Of a stretch of 64,000 nucleotides of DNA, positions 1 through 8,141 are shown piece by piece (the stretch's first letter is position 1; every line of letters starts with the position of its first letter). The notes under the pieces are model-generated. The model was not told the DNA's origin. It made no database searches and saw nothing but the letters and a program-made list of their open reading frames with translations. The DNA lies in assembly GCA_016458225.1 (NCBI GenBank), contig JAEMGR010000009.1, positions 186,001 through 250,000 on the forward strand, written 5' to 3'. Made by a program: the position numbers and the translations under genes. The stretch is from Myxococcaceae bacterium JPH2 (GTDB taxonomy: Bacteria; Myxococcota; Myxococcia; Myxococcales; Myxococcaceae).

Positions 1-138
1 CAGGAGCGATTCTCCCAGGCGCGACAGCTCACCGTCCTCGCGCCGGTGTTGAAGATCCTCCTCTTGCGGCTGCTGCGCGGGCGCAACGCGCCCCTGCTGG
101 AGAAGCTCCTCATGCTCGCGCAGCAGCTGTCCGAATAG
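1..138 (+). CDS. C-terminal end of an unidentified protein (partial)
   Basis: The reading frame is open from the first base and ends at a TAG at 136-138. It gives 45 residues rich in Leu and Arg that end in MLAQQLSE. The fragment looks like an amphipathic helical tail. It is too short to place in a family, and the start lies outside the window. A 155-bp gap separates it from the next gene on the same strand. Confidence 0.5.
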   Translation, partial: QERFSQARQLTVLAPVLKILLLRLLRGRNAPLLEKLLMLAQQLSE

Positions 139-293
139 GTCCGCGCCCTGCCCTTCCGCGGGCCCAGGGCGGCGCGCGGTGAAGGGCGCTCCTGGCGCAC
201 GCATACAATCGCTCCCGACAGGCACGCAGGACCTCCTGCGTCCTTTCATGAGCCCACGGCAGAGCAGAGATTCCCCCTCAGGAGACGAGGCAC

Positions 294-1487
294 ATGCCCC
301 AAGCAAGGGTGCTGATTTCGCGAGGCTCCGCCGACGGCGGATGGGCGACGGACGTCGCGCAAGCGCTGGTGGACACGGATGGACAGGTCACCGTGGACAT
401 CCTCTCCACCAACGAGTTCAACACCACCGAAGGCAGTCCTCGGGGACAGATCATCCGCATGTCCCAGGTTGCCCAGATCGGTCAAACCTTCGCGCCCACT
501 CCCCAGGCCACGGCCCCACTGCTCGCGAGCTTCGCGGGCATCCTCGCGAACAACCAAGCCGTGGATGGCTCCCTGGCCGTGGCGTACAGCGCCTGCACCC
601 GGCTGCTGGCCGACTACACCCACGTGGCGGTGCCACCCACGGGCGCGGGAACGATTCCCATGGCGATGCATGACTATGCCATCGCGCCCATCAGGAGGCT
701 CAGGCACGCGCTCCGGCGCTTCCCCAACCTCCAGCCCAATCCTGACCTCCACCAGGTGAACCTGGGCGCGCCTGGCGAGCAGTTCCTCTCCCCCTGGTTG
801 CAATTCGACGTCGGGCAGTATGGCCGTTCGCTGCTGATCGAGATGTGCCTGATCACCGCGGCCTACCGGAGAGGGATGCCTATCTACGCCACCTGTCATG
901 GAGCCCAGTTGATGTGGTTCATGCTCGGCGGACGGCTGCACCGGATCCCCACCTCGATGCAAAACCGGGGGTGGAGGGCGGGAGGGACCTCGGTCTCCAT
1001 CTCGGGCGGGATGATGCGCGTGCGAACGCTGAACCCCAACAACAGCAAGCAGCACTACTTCCGCAACCCCACCGGGCCCAACCTTGGCCGCACCCGGAGG
1101 AATGCTCATGAATGGGTGGAGGGTGAGAGCAGCCCCCAGGCGCCCATGACCTTGCCCGAAGTGCAGTCTCGGGGCCGGATGCGCCAGCTGATGAAGAACA
1201 TCCGCCAGTTCGACTTCCAGCATGCGTCGTACATGGTTGGCGACCTTCCCGAGGTCCAGGCGGAGTTGGAGCCGCACCCCCTCGTGCGGTGTCCGCCCCC
1301 AGGCGGAATGAACGCGGTAGGGCTGCTCCCCACGGACCTGCCCGGCATCGTGGGGGCGTATCAGATCAAGTCGGTCTACGCGTTCCAGCACCATCCTCAC
1401 AAGGTCGCGCAAGTGGACCCGGAGGCCCGCGCCTTCCTGCGCGGATGGCTGGGCCTCCAGGCAAGCTTCAGCATTCCCTGGATCTAA
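294..1487 (+). CDS. Class I glutamine amidotransferase-like / peptidase C26-like protein
   Basis: This is a 397-residue protein with an AGGAG/GAGG ribosome site before ATG 294. The segment MPIYATCHGAQLMWFMLGG (Cys201) matches the nucleophile elbow of gamma-glutamyl hydrolases and related class I amidotransferases, where a C-x-G-x-Q motif is followed by LGG. Near the C-terminus FQHHPHK (residues 364-370) sits where the family has the Q-W-H-P-E motif. His367 is therefore in the catalytic position, but the usual Glu is replaced by His369. At 397 residues it is longer than a plain C26 domain (about 250), with an N-terminal part of unknown role. It may be a hydrolase of gamma-glutamyl amides or a catalytically altered relative. 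The fold call is fairly safe; substrate and activity are unknown. Confidence 0.65.
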   Translation: MPQARVLISRGSADGGWATDVAQALVDTDGQVTVDILSTNEFNTTEGSPRGQIIRMSQVAQIGQTFAPTPQATAPLLASFAGILANNQAVDGSLAVAYSACTRLLADYTHVAVPPTGAGTIPMAMHDYAIAPIRRLRHALRRFPNLQPNPDLHQVNLGAPGEQFLSPWLQFDVGQYGRSLLIEMCLITAAYRRGMPIYATCHGAQLMWFMLGGRLHRIPTSMQNRGWRAGGTSVSISGGMMRVRTLNPNNSKQHYFRNPTGPNLGRTRRNAHEWVEGESSPQAPMTLPEVQSRGRMRQLMKNIRQFDFQHASYMVGDLPEVQAELEPHPLVRCPPPGGMNAVGLLPTDLPGIVGAYQIKSVYAFQHHPHKVAQVDPEARAFLRGWLGLQASFSIPWI

Positions 1488-1488
1488 A

Positions 1489-2204
1489 GCCGGTGGGCGG
1501 TAGTTTCGCAGGGCTAACTCCCACTTGGAGAGGCAGCGGATCTTGCCGGCGTCGATTCCGCATGAGATCGAATCGTCGGAGACCACGGACGTGAAGTGAC
1601 CCGGCACTCGCTCTTCGATTCGAGAGAAGTCGCTGCCGATCTCGCTTTGAACCGCCTCCCCGTCCGACGTCACAGTCCAGGAAAAGCCATGAAGGTCAAC
1701 AGCAGAGAACGAACCCGAGGCGCGAATCAACTGACGGTTGGGTTTGGGATTGCCGTCGAGGGCCTCCATGCAGAAGAGCGCGCCGCCCTGGCTGATCGCG
1801 CAGGCCCTCCAGTCACTGACCGCCACCTTCTCACCGGTGAGCTTGGTGGCGAAGGCGTGAAGGTTTCGGCGTTCTCCCCGGCACACGAGGCGAGCTGAGG
1901 TCCCCCGGTCATCGACCCTGGGCTCCTCGGAAGAATCACGTGCCACCGGGGCCGAGCCAAGCGCTGGGCTCGGATTGCGCGCCGAGGTCGTGCCCTGTCC
2001 GGCCACCGTGGGCGCCCTACATGTCGACAAGGATGACATGACGACTCGCGCCAGGACAAAGCCATCGCTGTCCGAAGCGAGGCGGCCCTCGGGGTCACAG
2101 CCCCCGAGACATGGTCTCGAGACTTCGGCCCCCGACTTGGAGCGGATGATCACCCATCCAGCGGCGTCTTGAAGCGCACCCGTCGGGAGTCGCACGAGTT
2201 CCAC
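1489..2204 (-). pseudogene. RCC1-like beta-propeller remnant
   Basis: From a GTG at 2204 the minus-strand frame encodes segments such as ACAISQGGALFCM and FTSVVSDDSISCGIDAG. These follow the pattern of the RCC1-like repeats (Cys-Ala-x-x-x-x-Gly-x-x-x-Cys) that are common in myxobacterial secreted proteins. Only two or three repeats are seen and there is no clear signal peptide. The frame then runs open and antisense through the whole neighbouring gene at 294-1487, which is implausible as real coding. I read it as the remains of a truncated gene whose 3' part was lost. A short intact gene ending near 1489 cannot be excluded. Confidence 0.4.
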
Positions 2205-2399
2205 CCGCGCCGCCTACTCGCGCAGCACCTCGCAACCATCACGAACCCGACCGAGGTTGCGCGTTTCGCGTGGGGCGTCGTGCGGGTTCTCATCAAAGGT
2301 CGACGATGACGTTCGTTCGCGACCCACAGATAGAGCCGCGAGTCAGTCGGTATAGGTCACCAGAGACCGCTTCTTCTTCGTGGCTGCGGCGAAGAACCT

Positions 2400-2841
2400 C
2401 TAGAACTCCTTGATTTCCTCGATAATCTCCGCGGCGATCTTGCTGTTGCCAGAGCCTTCGAGCACGCACTCCTCATCGACCTCTTCGTCGTCGCGCAGCT
2501 CATCAAAGTCGGCCTTCTTGAGCGCGGACTTGATTACCGCGAGGTCGACCTTGGTGAGAGCGGCGCTCAGCTTGGCGACGGTCGCGGTGGTGGTGAGATC
2601 GAAGCCAGCGCTCTCCACGGACTTCGCCTTGACGTGCTTCTCTCCGCCCAACACTGCGCTGAGCGGGTGCTTCTTCGCAGGGTACGCGGCGCCGGTGAGG
2701 AAGTAGTTGATCGAAGTGTAGAGCTGCGTCGCGAACTGCTCGCTCGCGGGCTTGTCGATCGATGTGATCGTGTCGGGGGGCCTTCTTGAGCGCGGCGACC
2801 TCTTCATCGGTGAGCATATGAATCCACGTGATCAGTGCCAT
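2400..2841 (-). pseudogene. DUF1877 (YfbM-like) gene broken by a frameshift
   Basis: The frame from ATG 2841 reads MALITWIHMLTDEEVAALKKAP and then derails. A second frame continues with DTITSIDKPASEQFATQLY and INYFLTG...LSAVLGGE, the hallmark region of DUF1877 proteins. Removing one G from the run of six G at 2775-2780 joins the two halves into one protein of about 146 residues that ends at the stop at 2400. The C-terminus is shorter than usual for the family (about 160 residues). Explanations are a true inactivating slip, a phase-variable homopolymer or a sequencing error. The function of DUF1877 is unknown. Confidence 0.7.
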
Positions 2842-3238
2842 GTGAGAAGCTCCGTTCGAACGCGCAGCCTTGCGAGTTTGCGCCCAACACGCGACCTCGC
2901 GCGCCAGCTGCATTCACGAACGCAACTGCTCCGCGTCACGCGCCACTTGTGAGACAGCGTTGATCCACCGCGCGAGCACCTTGCGCTCGCCATGACAGCT
3001 TCAACGGATGCCTTCGCGACGAGTGTCTCAGCAATGAGCGGTAGTCTCATCGTGACGACTCCGGAACGGCGGTCATGCGTCTCGCCTGGGATTCGACGTG
3101 CGTGTTCCCTGGAGAGCAAGCGTTCCGACCGAAGTCTCGACAGCACGCAGACCCAGACAACGCCAGACAGTTCGCTGTCAACCTGAAGCCTGTCATGGCA
3201 AAGGCCGACAGAATCCGGCCCACAGGCGCATCCGCGCG
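2842..3238. other. Intergenic stretch with no recognisable gene
   Basis: This 400-bp stretch lies between the start of the broken DUF1877 gene and the end of the alpha/beta hydrolase gene. Short frames exist on both strands, but none has a ribosome site, family motif or high-GC codon pattern. I see no repeat or RNA gene. With the RCC1 remnant and the frameshifted gene beside it, it looks like decaying DNA. Confidence 0.4.
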
Positions 3239-3261
3239 GCCTGGGGTAGTTTCCCCCAGGC
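3239..3261 (-). terminator. Stem-loop just after the hydrolase gene
   Basis: GCCTGGGG and CCCCAGGC form a perfect 8-bp stem with a 7-nt loop, ending 8 bp downstream of the hydrolase stop codon. No T-run follows on the minus strand, so it may only stabilise the mRNA end or help a factor-dependent stop. Confidence 0.4.
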
Positions 3262-3269
3262 GTCTGGAC

Positions 3270-4217
3270 TCAGAGCGGCGTGGCCACCGGGGTCCGCAGT
3301 CCGTGGTTGATCAAGAAGCCTCGGACCGCGGTGGCGATCTCGGTCCCCGCTTCCAGCAATCCCGCGTGACCCGCGTCGTCCACCTCGAGCCAGTGGGCAT
3401 GCGGGAGCGCGGCGCGGAAGCGCTCCATCTCGAACCTGGGGACGAGGAAGTCATTGCGCGCGGCGATGAGGAACGTGGGCACCGTCACGCTCGGGACCAC
3501 GTCCCAGGCGCTGCCTTCAATCAAGCCTCGCAACGTGAGCCAGTACGCCCGCGGGCTCATGCGCCGCAGCGCGAGCATGAACTCGTCGATGTCCTCACGC
3601 GGCGCCCGCTGGCGGAGCACGCCCACGGCCCTGCCCAGCGGATACGCGATACGGCTGTTCATCATCACGTGCGCCGCGGGCGCCGCCAGCGGAACCAGCG
3701 GCGTGCTCGCGCGGAAGGCCTGGCGCGCGGCGCCGAACATCAGCCGAGAACTGAGCCGACCATTCGCCGCGCCAGGCATGCCAGGAGCCCCGGCGATGAG
3801 CGTCATCGCGGGGACCAGCTCCGGGCGCTTGCGATACAGCTCCAAGAGCACGCGCACGCCCATGGAGAACGCGATGTGGTGCGGTGGCTTGCCATCGCCC
3901 CGCGCCATCATGTCCTCGGTGACGCGCTCCAGGTCGTCCACGTGCACCGGGATGCGGTAGTCGTCCGAGCGCGACTCCTCGCTGCTGCCATGCCCCCGGT
4001 AGTTCCAGTGCACCACCCGGTGGTCCTGCTCCAGGTCGGCGACGATGTAGCGCCAGAAGTTCTCGGAGCTGCCAATGCCATTGGTCAACAGCACCGAGGG
4101 CCGACGCGCCAGCAGGGCGTCCGCCTGCGCCTCCGGCAGGTCTCCGTGGTGCGTGTGACTGGCCACCCGGGTTCCATCGGGGGCCACGACGAAGCGGGTC
4201 AAGCGGCGGTAGGGCAT
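3270..4217 (-). CDS. Alpha/beta hydrolase
   Basis: This 315-residue protein has the alpha/beta-hydrolase fold. LLTNGIGSSENFW (from about residue 43) is the oxyanion region. AFSMG carries the nucleophile Ser118, with Ala in place of the first Gly of the G-x-S-x-G elbow. ARNDFLVP provides Asp256 and DDAGHAG provides His284, completing the triad. There is no signal peptide, so it is probably cytoplasmic. The N-terminal VAPDGTRVASHTHHG resembles the opening of lipase and esterase-like hydrolases. ATG 4232 is an in-frame alternative five codons upstream; neither start has a strong ribosome site. It is divergent from the PhyH-type dioxygenase at 4362. The substrate cannot be predicted. Confidence 0.75.
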   Translation of the reverse strand: MPYRRLTRFVVAPDGTRVASHTHHGDLPEAQADALLARRPSVLLTNGIGSSENFWRYIVADLEQDHRVVHWNYRGHGSSEESRSDDYRIPVHVDDLERVTEDMMARGDGKPPHHIAFSMGVRVLLELYRKRPELVPAMTLIAGAPGMPGAANGRLSSRLMFGAARQAFRASTPLVPLAAPAAHVMMNSRIAYPLGRAVGVLRQRAPREDIDEFMLALRRMSPRAYWLTLRGLIEGSAWDVVPSVTVPTFLIAARNDFLVPRFEMERFRAALPHAHWLEVDDAGHAGLLEAGTEIATAVRGFLINHGLRTPVATPL

Positions 4218-4361
4218 GCCAGCGTCAACCATGCGGCGGTCGGCGCGCTGGCGCAAGGACTCCAAGCAGCCCACCGAGCGGCACGGGAATGCTGGACGGC
4301 GGCCCCCCTGCCGGGCGATGTGTCCCGAGCCATGAGTCCAGGACGGGAGGTACCCTCGGGC

Positions 4362-5144
4362 ATGCTGTGCGTGGATCCAGAGCGATTCGACGTGGCGGCG
4401 GCGCTCGCGCACTACGCCGAGCATGGCTACGCCCGCCTGGGTCGGGTGCTCGGTGATGAGGGCCTGAACTCCCTGCGCGAGCGGGCGGATGACCTGATGC
4501 TCGGACGCGTGGCGTACCCCGGCATGTTCTTCCAGCCAGACGCCCCGTCGGGTCGCTACGAAGACGCACCGCTGGGGCTCGGTTGGCAGGGGCCGTCCCT
4601 GGACTATCGCAAGCTGGAGAAGCTGGAGCTGGACCCTCGCTTCCTCGCGTGGGTCGAGAACCCCCTGTTCGAGCGCATCGTCCATGCGCGCCTCCCCGGC
4701 GACATCGTCCTGTACCGCGCCATCCTCTTCCACAAGGGACAGGCCGGCGGCAGCAACCTCCCGTGGCATCAAGATGGCGGGAAGCTCTGGGGGCTCACGA
4801 GAGATCCCGAGCTGCAGATCTGGACCGCCCTGGACGAGGCCCCACTCGACGGCGGCTGCCTGGAGGTGGTGCCCGGAAGCCATCGCGCGGGCCGGGTGAC
4901 CCAGCTCGGCGGCGTCATCCCCGAGGACCGCGTGCTCGCCGAGTCGGCCGAGTCGCGCACCGTCCCCCTGCCCGTCCAGGCCGGCGAGGCGATCCTCATC
5001 CACAACCACATCTGGCATCGCTCCGGACGCGGGCGTCCCGGTCTGCGCCGCCGCGCGTTCTCCGCCTGCTACATGAGCGCGGACACCACCTGCGTGCGCA
5101 AGAAGAAGGCGCCCCGCGTCTTCCCGCCCGTCTTCCGCCGTTAG
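4362..5144 (+). CDS. Phytanoyl-CoA dioxygenase (PhyH) family protein
   Basis: This is a 260-residue Fe(II)/2-oxoglutarate-dependent oxygenase of the PhyH family. LPWHQDGG gives the metal-binding His136-x-Asp138 pair, HNHIWHRS gives the distal His (likely His219), and the following RRRAF is suited to bind 2-oxoglutarate. WTALDEAPLDGGCLEVVPGSH is the typical PhyH core. ATG 4362 is preferred because a GGGAGG lies 11 nt upstream; ATG 4332 is in frame. No signal peptide is visible. The family hydroxylates very diverse small molecules and the substrate here is unknown. A second, divergent PhyH protein lies at 11796. Confidence 0.85.
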   Translation: MLCVDPERFDVAAALAHYAEHGYARLGRVLGDEGLNSLRERADDLMLGRVAYPGMFFQPDAPSGRYEDAPLGLGWQGPSLDYRKLEKLELDPRFLAWVENPLFERIVHARLPGDIVLYRAILFHKGQAGGSNLPWHQDGGKLWGLTRDPELQIWTALDEAPLDGGCLEVVPGSHRAGRVTQLGGVIPEDRVLAESAESRTVPLPVQAGEAILIHNHIWHRSGRGRPGLRRRAFSACYMSADTTCVRKKKAPRVFPPVFRR

Positions 5145-5151
5145 CGCCGCC

Positions 5152-7254
5152 TCACCCCGCGAAGTCCAACCGAGCCTTTCGTGTTCCCTCGGCGCGAGCG
5201 GGCTGCACCCATGGCAGGGAGACGCGGAAGGTGCTGCCGCGCCCCAGCTCGCTCGCGACGGAGATGTCCCCGCCAAAGCCCGTGACGATGCCGTGGCAGA
5301 TGGACAGCCCCAGGCCCGTTCCCTCTCCCACCGGCTTGGTCGTGAAGAATGGATCGAAGATGCGCGCGCTGACCTCGGGGGACATGCCCGCGCCCGTGTC
5401 CGACACCTCGACGACGACGCGGTCTTCAACGCCGCGAAGCGTGATGCGCACCTCGTTTCGCTCCGGCGCCCCGGGGACGATGGCCTGCGCGGCGTTGATG
5501 AGCAGGTTGAGGAACACCTGCCCGAAGCGCCCCTCACTGCCCTCCACCGGGGGCACGTCCTCATAGTCGCGCACGATGCGCGCGCGGTGCCTCAGTTCTC
5601 CCCGCGCCATGGTGATGGCGGACTCCAACACGCCCTGGAGTTGCACCGGCGCCACCGCGTCGTCGTCCCCGCGCGAAAAGGTCCGCAGGTCGCGCACGAT
5701 GTGCCGCACGCGGTGCGCCCCGTCCGTGGCCTCGCGCAGCACTTCCTCCAGCTCCGCCACGCGGCCCGGGGGCAGCTCGTGCGCCAGTCGCTGCAGCTCG
5801 GTGGCGACGAACGACAGGTTGGAGAGCACGAACGCCAGCGGGTTGTTGATCTCATGCGCCACGCCCGCGGCCAGCGTGCCCACCGCCGCCAGGCGATCCG
5901 ACACCACGAGCTGCGCCTGCATCGAGCGGCGGTCTGTCAGGTCGCTCGCGCTGACGACGGTGGACAATTGCCCGTCGAACAACAGGCCCTGGCTGCTCAC
6001 CTCGGCGGTCATCACCCGCCCGTCGCGTCGCAGGAAGCGCAGCTCGCGGCGCTCCGAGCGCGCACCTCCCGGCGGCGCCGCGACAATCTCCTCCGCCGCG
6101 CGCCGGTCCTCGGGATGGACGAAGTCCAACGGCGCGGCGCCAATCAACTCCGGCCCCGTGAGCCCCAGGAAGCTCAGCGCCGCGGGGTTGACGTAGAGCA
6201 GCGGCCCCCCGCGATGCACGAAGATGGCCACGGGCGAGCCTTCGATGAGCGCGCGAAAGCTCTCCTCCGAGCGCCGCAGCGCCTCCTCCGCGCGCTTGCG
6301 CTCGGTGATGTCCAGCGACACCGCCCCGAGGAAGCGCTGCCCCAAGGCGTCCTTCGCGAGGAAGCGATACGTGAGCCAGTGGTGCTCGGTGCCGTCGCGC
6401 GCGGGCACCATCCCCTCGCCCGCGGTGAGCCGCCCCGTCTCCAGGACCTCGCGATCGCCCGCCCGCACGCCCTCGGCGGCGGACAGGGGCATCAGGTCCG
6501 TGTCGCTCAGCCGGCTCACGTCCGTGTCGCGAGGCAGGCCAAAGAACGCCAGGTAACGCTCGTTGACCCAGACCCGGCGGCCCTGCTCGTTCTTGATGGT
6601 GGCGAGCACCGGGCTGTGATTCATGAACGACTCGAAGCGCTCCTGCGAGACGCGGAGGGCCTCCAGCGCGGCGGTGCGCTCGGCGATGAGGGCCTGACGC
6701 GCGGCGGCCTCGGACGCGTTGCCCATGGCCGAGCCCAACAGCCCCGCCATCAACTCCAGCGTCCGCACGTCCCGGTCCTGGAAGGCGTCGGGCGAGCGCG
6801 CCGTGACGGTGAGCACTCCCACCGGACGGGCGTCTCGCCACAGCGGCGCGATGATGATCGAGCGGGCGCCCACCTCGCTTGCCGCGCGCCGGTCCACGCG
6901 GGGATCCGCGGGCGCATCGTCCGTGCGCAGCACCTCGCCTCGCGTGAAGCACGCGCCGGTGAGGCTGCCCTCCAGCGCCACGATGAAGCCCACGAAACCC
7001 GACAGGCTGCCCGTGGCCACGCGATACGTGAGCTGACGGCCGCCCACCCGAGGCAACCCCACGGCCGCGCCCTCCGCGCCGCACAGCACCCGCGCGCGCT
7101 CGCAGATGAGGCGCATCAGCGCGCCCAGGTCGAGCCCCGCCAGTGCCACGTCCGACTGGGTCTGGATGATGGCGGCCAGCCGCTCCAACTCACCAGGTGG
7201 GCCGGCGCTCGTCGGGGCTCGCGGCGCCATCAGGTTGATGACGAGGAGTCGCAT
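5152..7254 (-). CDS. Sensor histidine kinase with GAF and two PAS domains
   Basis: This 700-residue protein has, in order, a short leader, a GAF domain (about 30-175, with AEGAAVGLPRVGG), a linker helix, a PAS domain (about 205-325, ending DITERKRAEE), a second PAS domain (about 330-450, ending ASDLTDRRS), a dimerisation helix with phospho-acceptor His467 (AAGVAHEINNPLAF) and an HATPase. The ATPase shows the N box NLLINAAQA, G1 DTGAGM, F box FDPFFTTK and G2 GTGLGLS. The HEINNPLA form of the H box is typical of class-4 kinases common in myxobacteria. No transmembrane helix or receiver domain is seen, so it should sense a cytoplasmic signal and pass phosphate to a response regulator elsewhere. 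A TTG at 7257 precedes the chosen ATG. Confidence 0.92.
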   Translation of the reverse strand: MRLLVINLMAPRAPTSAGPPGELERLAAIIQTQSDVALAGLDLGALMRLICERARVLCGAEGAAVGLPRVGGRQLTYRVATGSLSGFVGFIVALEGSLTGACFTRGEVLRTDDAPADPRVDRRAASEVGARSIIIAPLWRDARPVGVLTVTARSPDAFQDRDVRTLELMAGLLGSAMGNASEAAARQALIAERTAALEALRVSQERFESFMNHSPVLATIKNEQGRRVWVNERYLAFFGLPRDTDVSRLSDTDLMPLSAAEGVRAGDREVLETGRLTAGEGMVPARDGTEHHWLTYRFLAKDALGQRFLGAVSLDITERKRAEEALRRSEESFRALIEGSPVAIFVHRGGPLLYVNPAALSFLGLTGPELIGAAPLDFVHPEDRRAAEEIVAAPPGGARSERRELRFLRRDGRVMTAEVSSQGLLFDGQLSTVVSASDLTDRRSMQAQLVVSDRLAAVGTLAAGVAHEINNPLAFVLSNLSFVATELQRLAHELPPGRVAELEEVLREATDGAHRVRHIVRDLRTFSRGDDDAVAPVQLQGVLESAITMARGELRHRARIVRDYEDVPPVEGSEGRFGQVFLNLLINAAQAIVPGAPERNEVRITLRGVEDRVVVEVSDTGAGMSPEVSARIFDPFFTTKPVGEGTGLGLSICHGIVTGFGGDISVASELGRGSTFRVSLPWVQPARAEGTRKARLDFAG

Positions 7255-7349
7255 CAAAGCTCGTTTGTACGGGCGAAGCGCGGAATCGTATGGTTGTGGA
7301 CGGGAGGCAGTCCAGGTCCACCCCTCCGGACAGTGGACTCAAACAATTC

Positions 7350-8141
7350 ATGCCGGAGTCGGGTCACCCTGGAGTGCTGGTCGCCGAGCAACCCCATTAC
7401 CTGCCCTGGGTGGACTATTACGAGCAGGTGGCCCGAGCCGGCACCTTGCTCGTCTTGGATGACGTCCAGTGGCTGCGGCGAGGGTGGCAGCGGCGCACGC
7501 GCGTGGCGCTGCCAGTGGGCGTGCCCACCCCGCCCCCCTCCGAGCCTGGCTTCCAATGGCTGTCCATTCCCTTGGAGGACCCGCATCGGGACGTCCGAAT
7601 CCGAGACCTCGCGGTGGACGCAAGCCAACCCTGGGCGCGCAAGCACTTGCAGTCGCTGGTGACTCTGTATGGCCGGCGGCCGTACTTCCGCACGCAGGTG
7701 CTGCCCCAGGTGGAGCCTTTCTACGACGCGGCCTCGCGTGAGGCGGGGCCGGGCTCGCTGCTGCGCCTGCTGCTCGCGAGCATGGCGCTCTTCTACGCGC
7801 CGCTGGGGCTGGCGCCGCGCATCCTCCTGGCGTCCTCGATGGAGCGCACGGGCGAGGACAAGAGTCAGCGGTTGGTGGAGTACTGTCGGCAGCTCGGGGC
7901 GCATACCTATTACTCGGGACTGGGCTCGTCGCTGTACCTGCGAGTGGATCGCTTCCGCGACGCGGACGTGCGCGTGTTGTGGCAGCGCTTCCGCCACCCC
8001 ACCTATGCGCAGGGACGCGAGGGACGCTTCGTGCTGGGATTGTCCATCGTGGATGTACTGGCCAACGTGCCCCTGGACGAGGTGAAAGCCTGGCTTCAGC
8101 CCTCGCCCTGGGGACCGTTCGCGCCGCGCTCAGCGGAATGA
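7350..8141 (+). CDS. WbqC-like family protein
   Basis: This protein of about 263 residues opens with VLVAEQPHYLPWVDYYEQVA, then LLVLDDVQWLRRGWQRRTRV. Both are signature blocks of the WbqC-like family, found beside glycan and O-antigen genes; the biochemical role is not established. ATG 7350 is chosen because the in-frame extension to ATG 7290 uses codons that are rare in high-GC genes (AGG, AGT, GGA, AAA, CAA) and adds no family sequence. It is divergent from the histidine kinase and overlaps the end of the convergent AAA ATPase gene by 12 bp. No other surface-polysaccharide gene lies beside it. Confidence 0.8.
   Translation: MPESGHPGVLVAEQPHYLPWVDYYEQVARAGTLLVLDDVQWLRRGWQRRTRVALPVGVPTPPPSEPGFQWLSIPLEDPHRDVRIRDLAVDASQPWARKHLQSLVTLYGRRPYFRTQVLPQVEPFYDAASREAGPGSLLRLLLASMALFYAPLGLAPRILLASSMERTGEDKSQRLVEYCRQLGAHTYYSGLGSSLYLRVDRFRDADVRVLWQRFRHPTYAQGREGRFVLGLSIVDVLANVPLDEVKAWLQPSPWGPFAPRSAE

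Noticed and set aside
3270-5564. A 764-codon minus-strand open frame covering two genes
   Set aside because: Only the part from 4217 downward encodes a protein family (alpha/beta hydrolase). The rest is antisense to the PhyH gene and the kinase end and shows no family motif.
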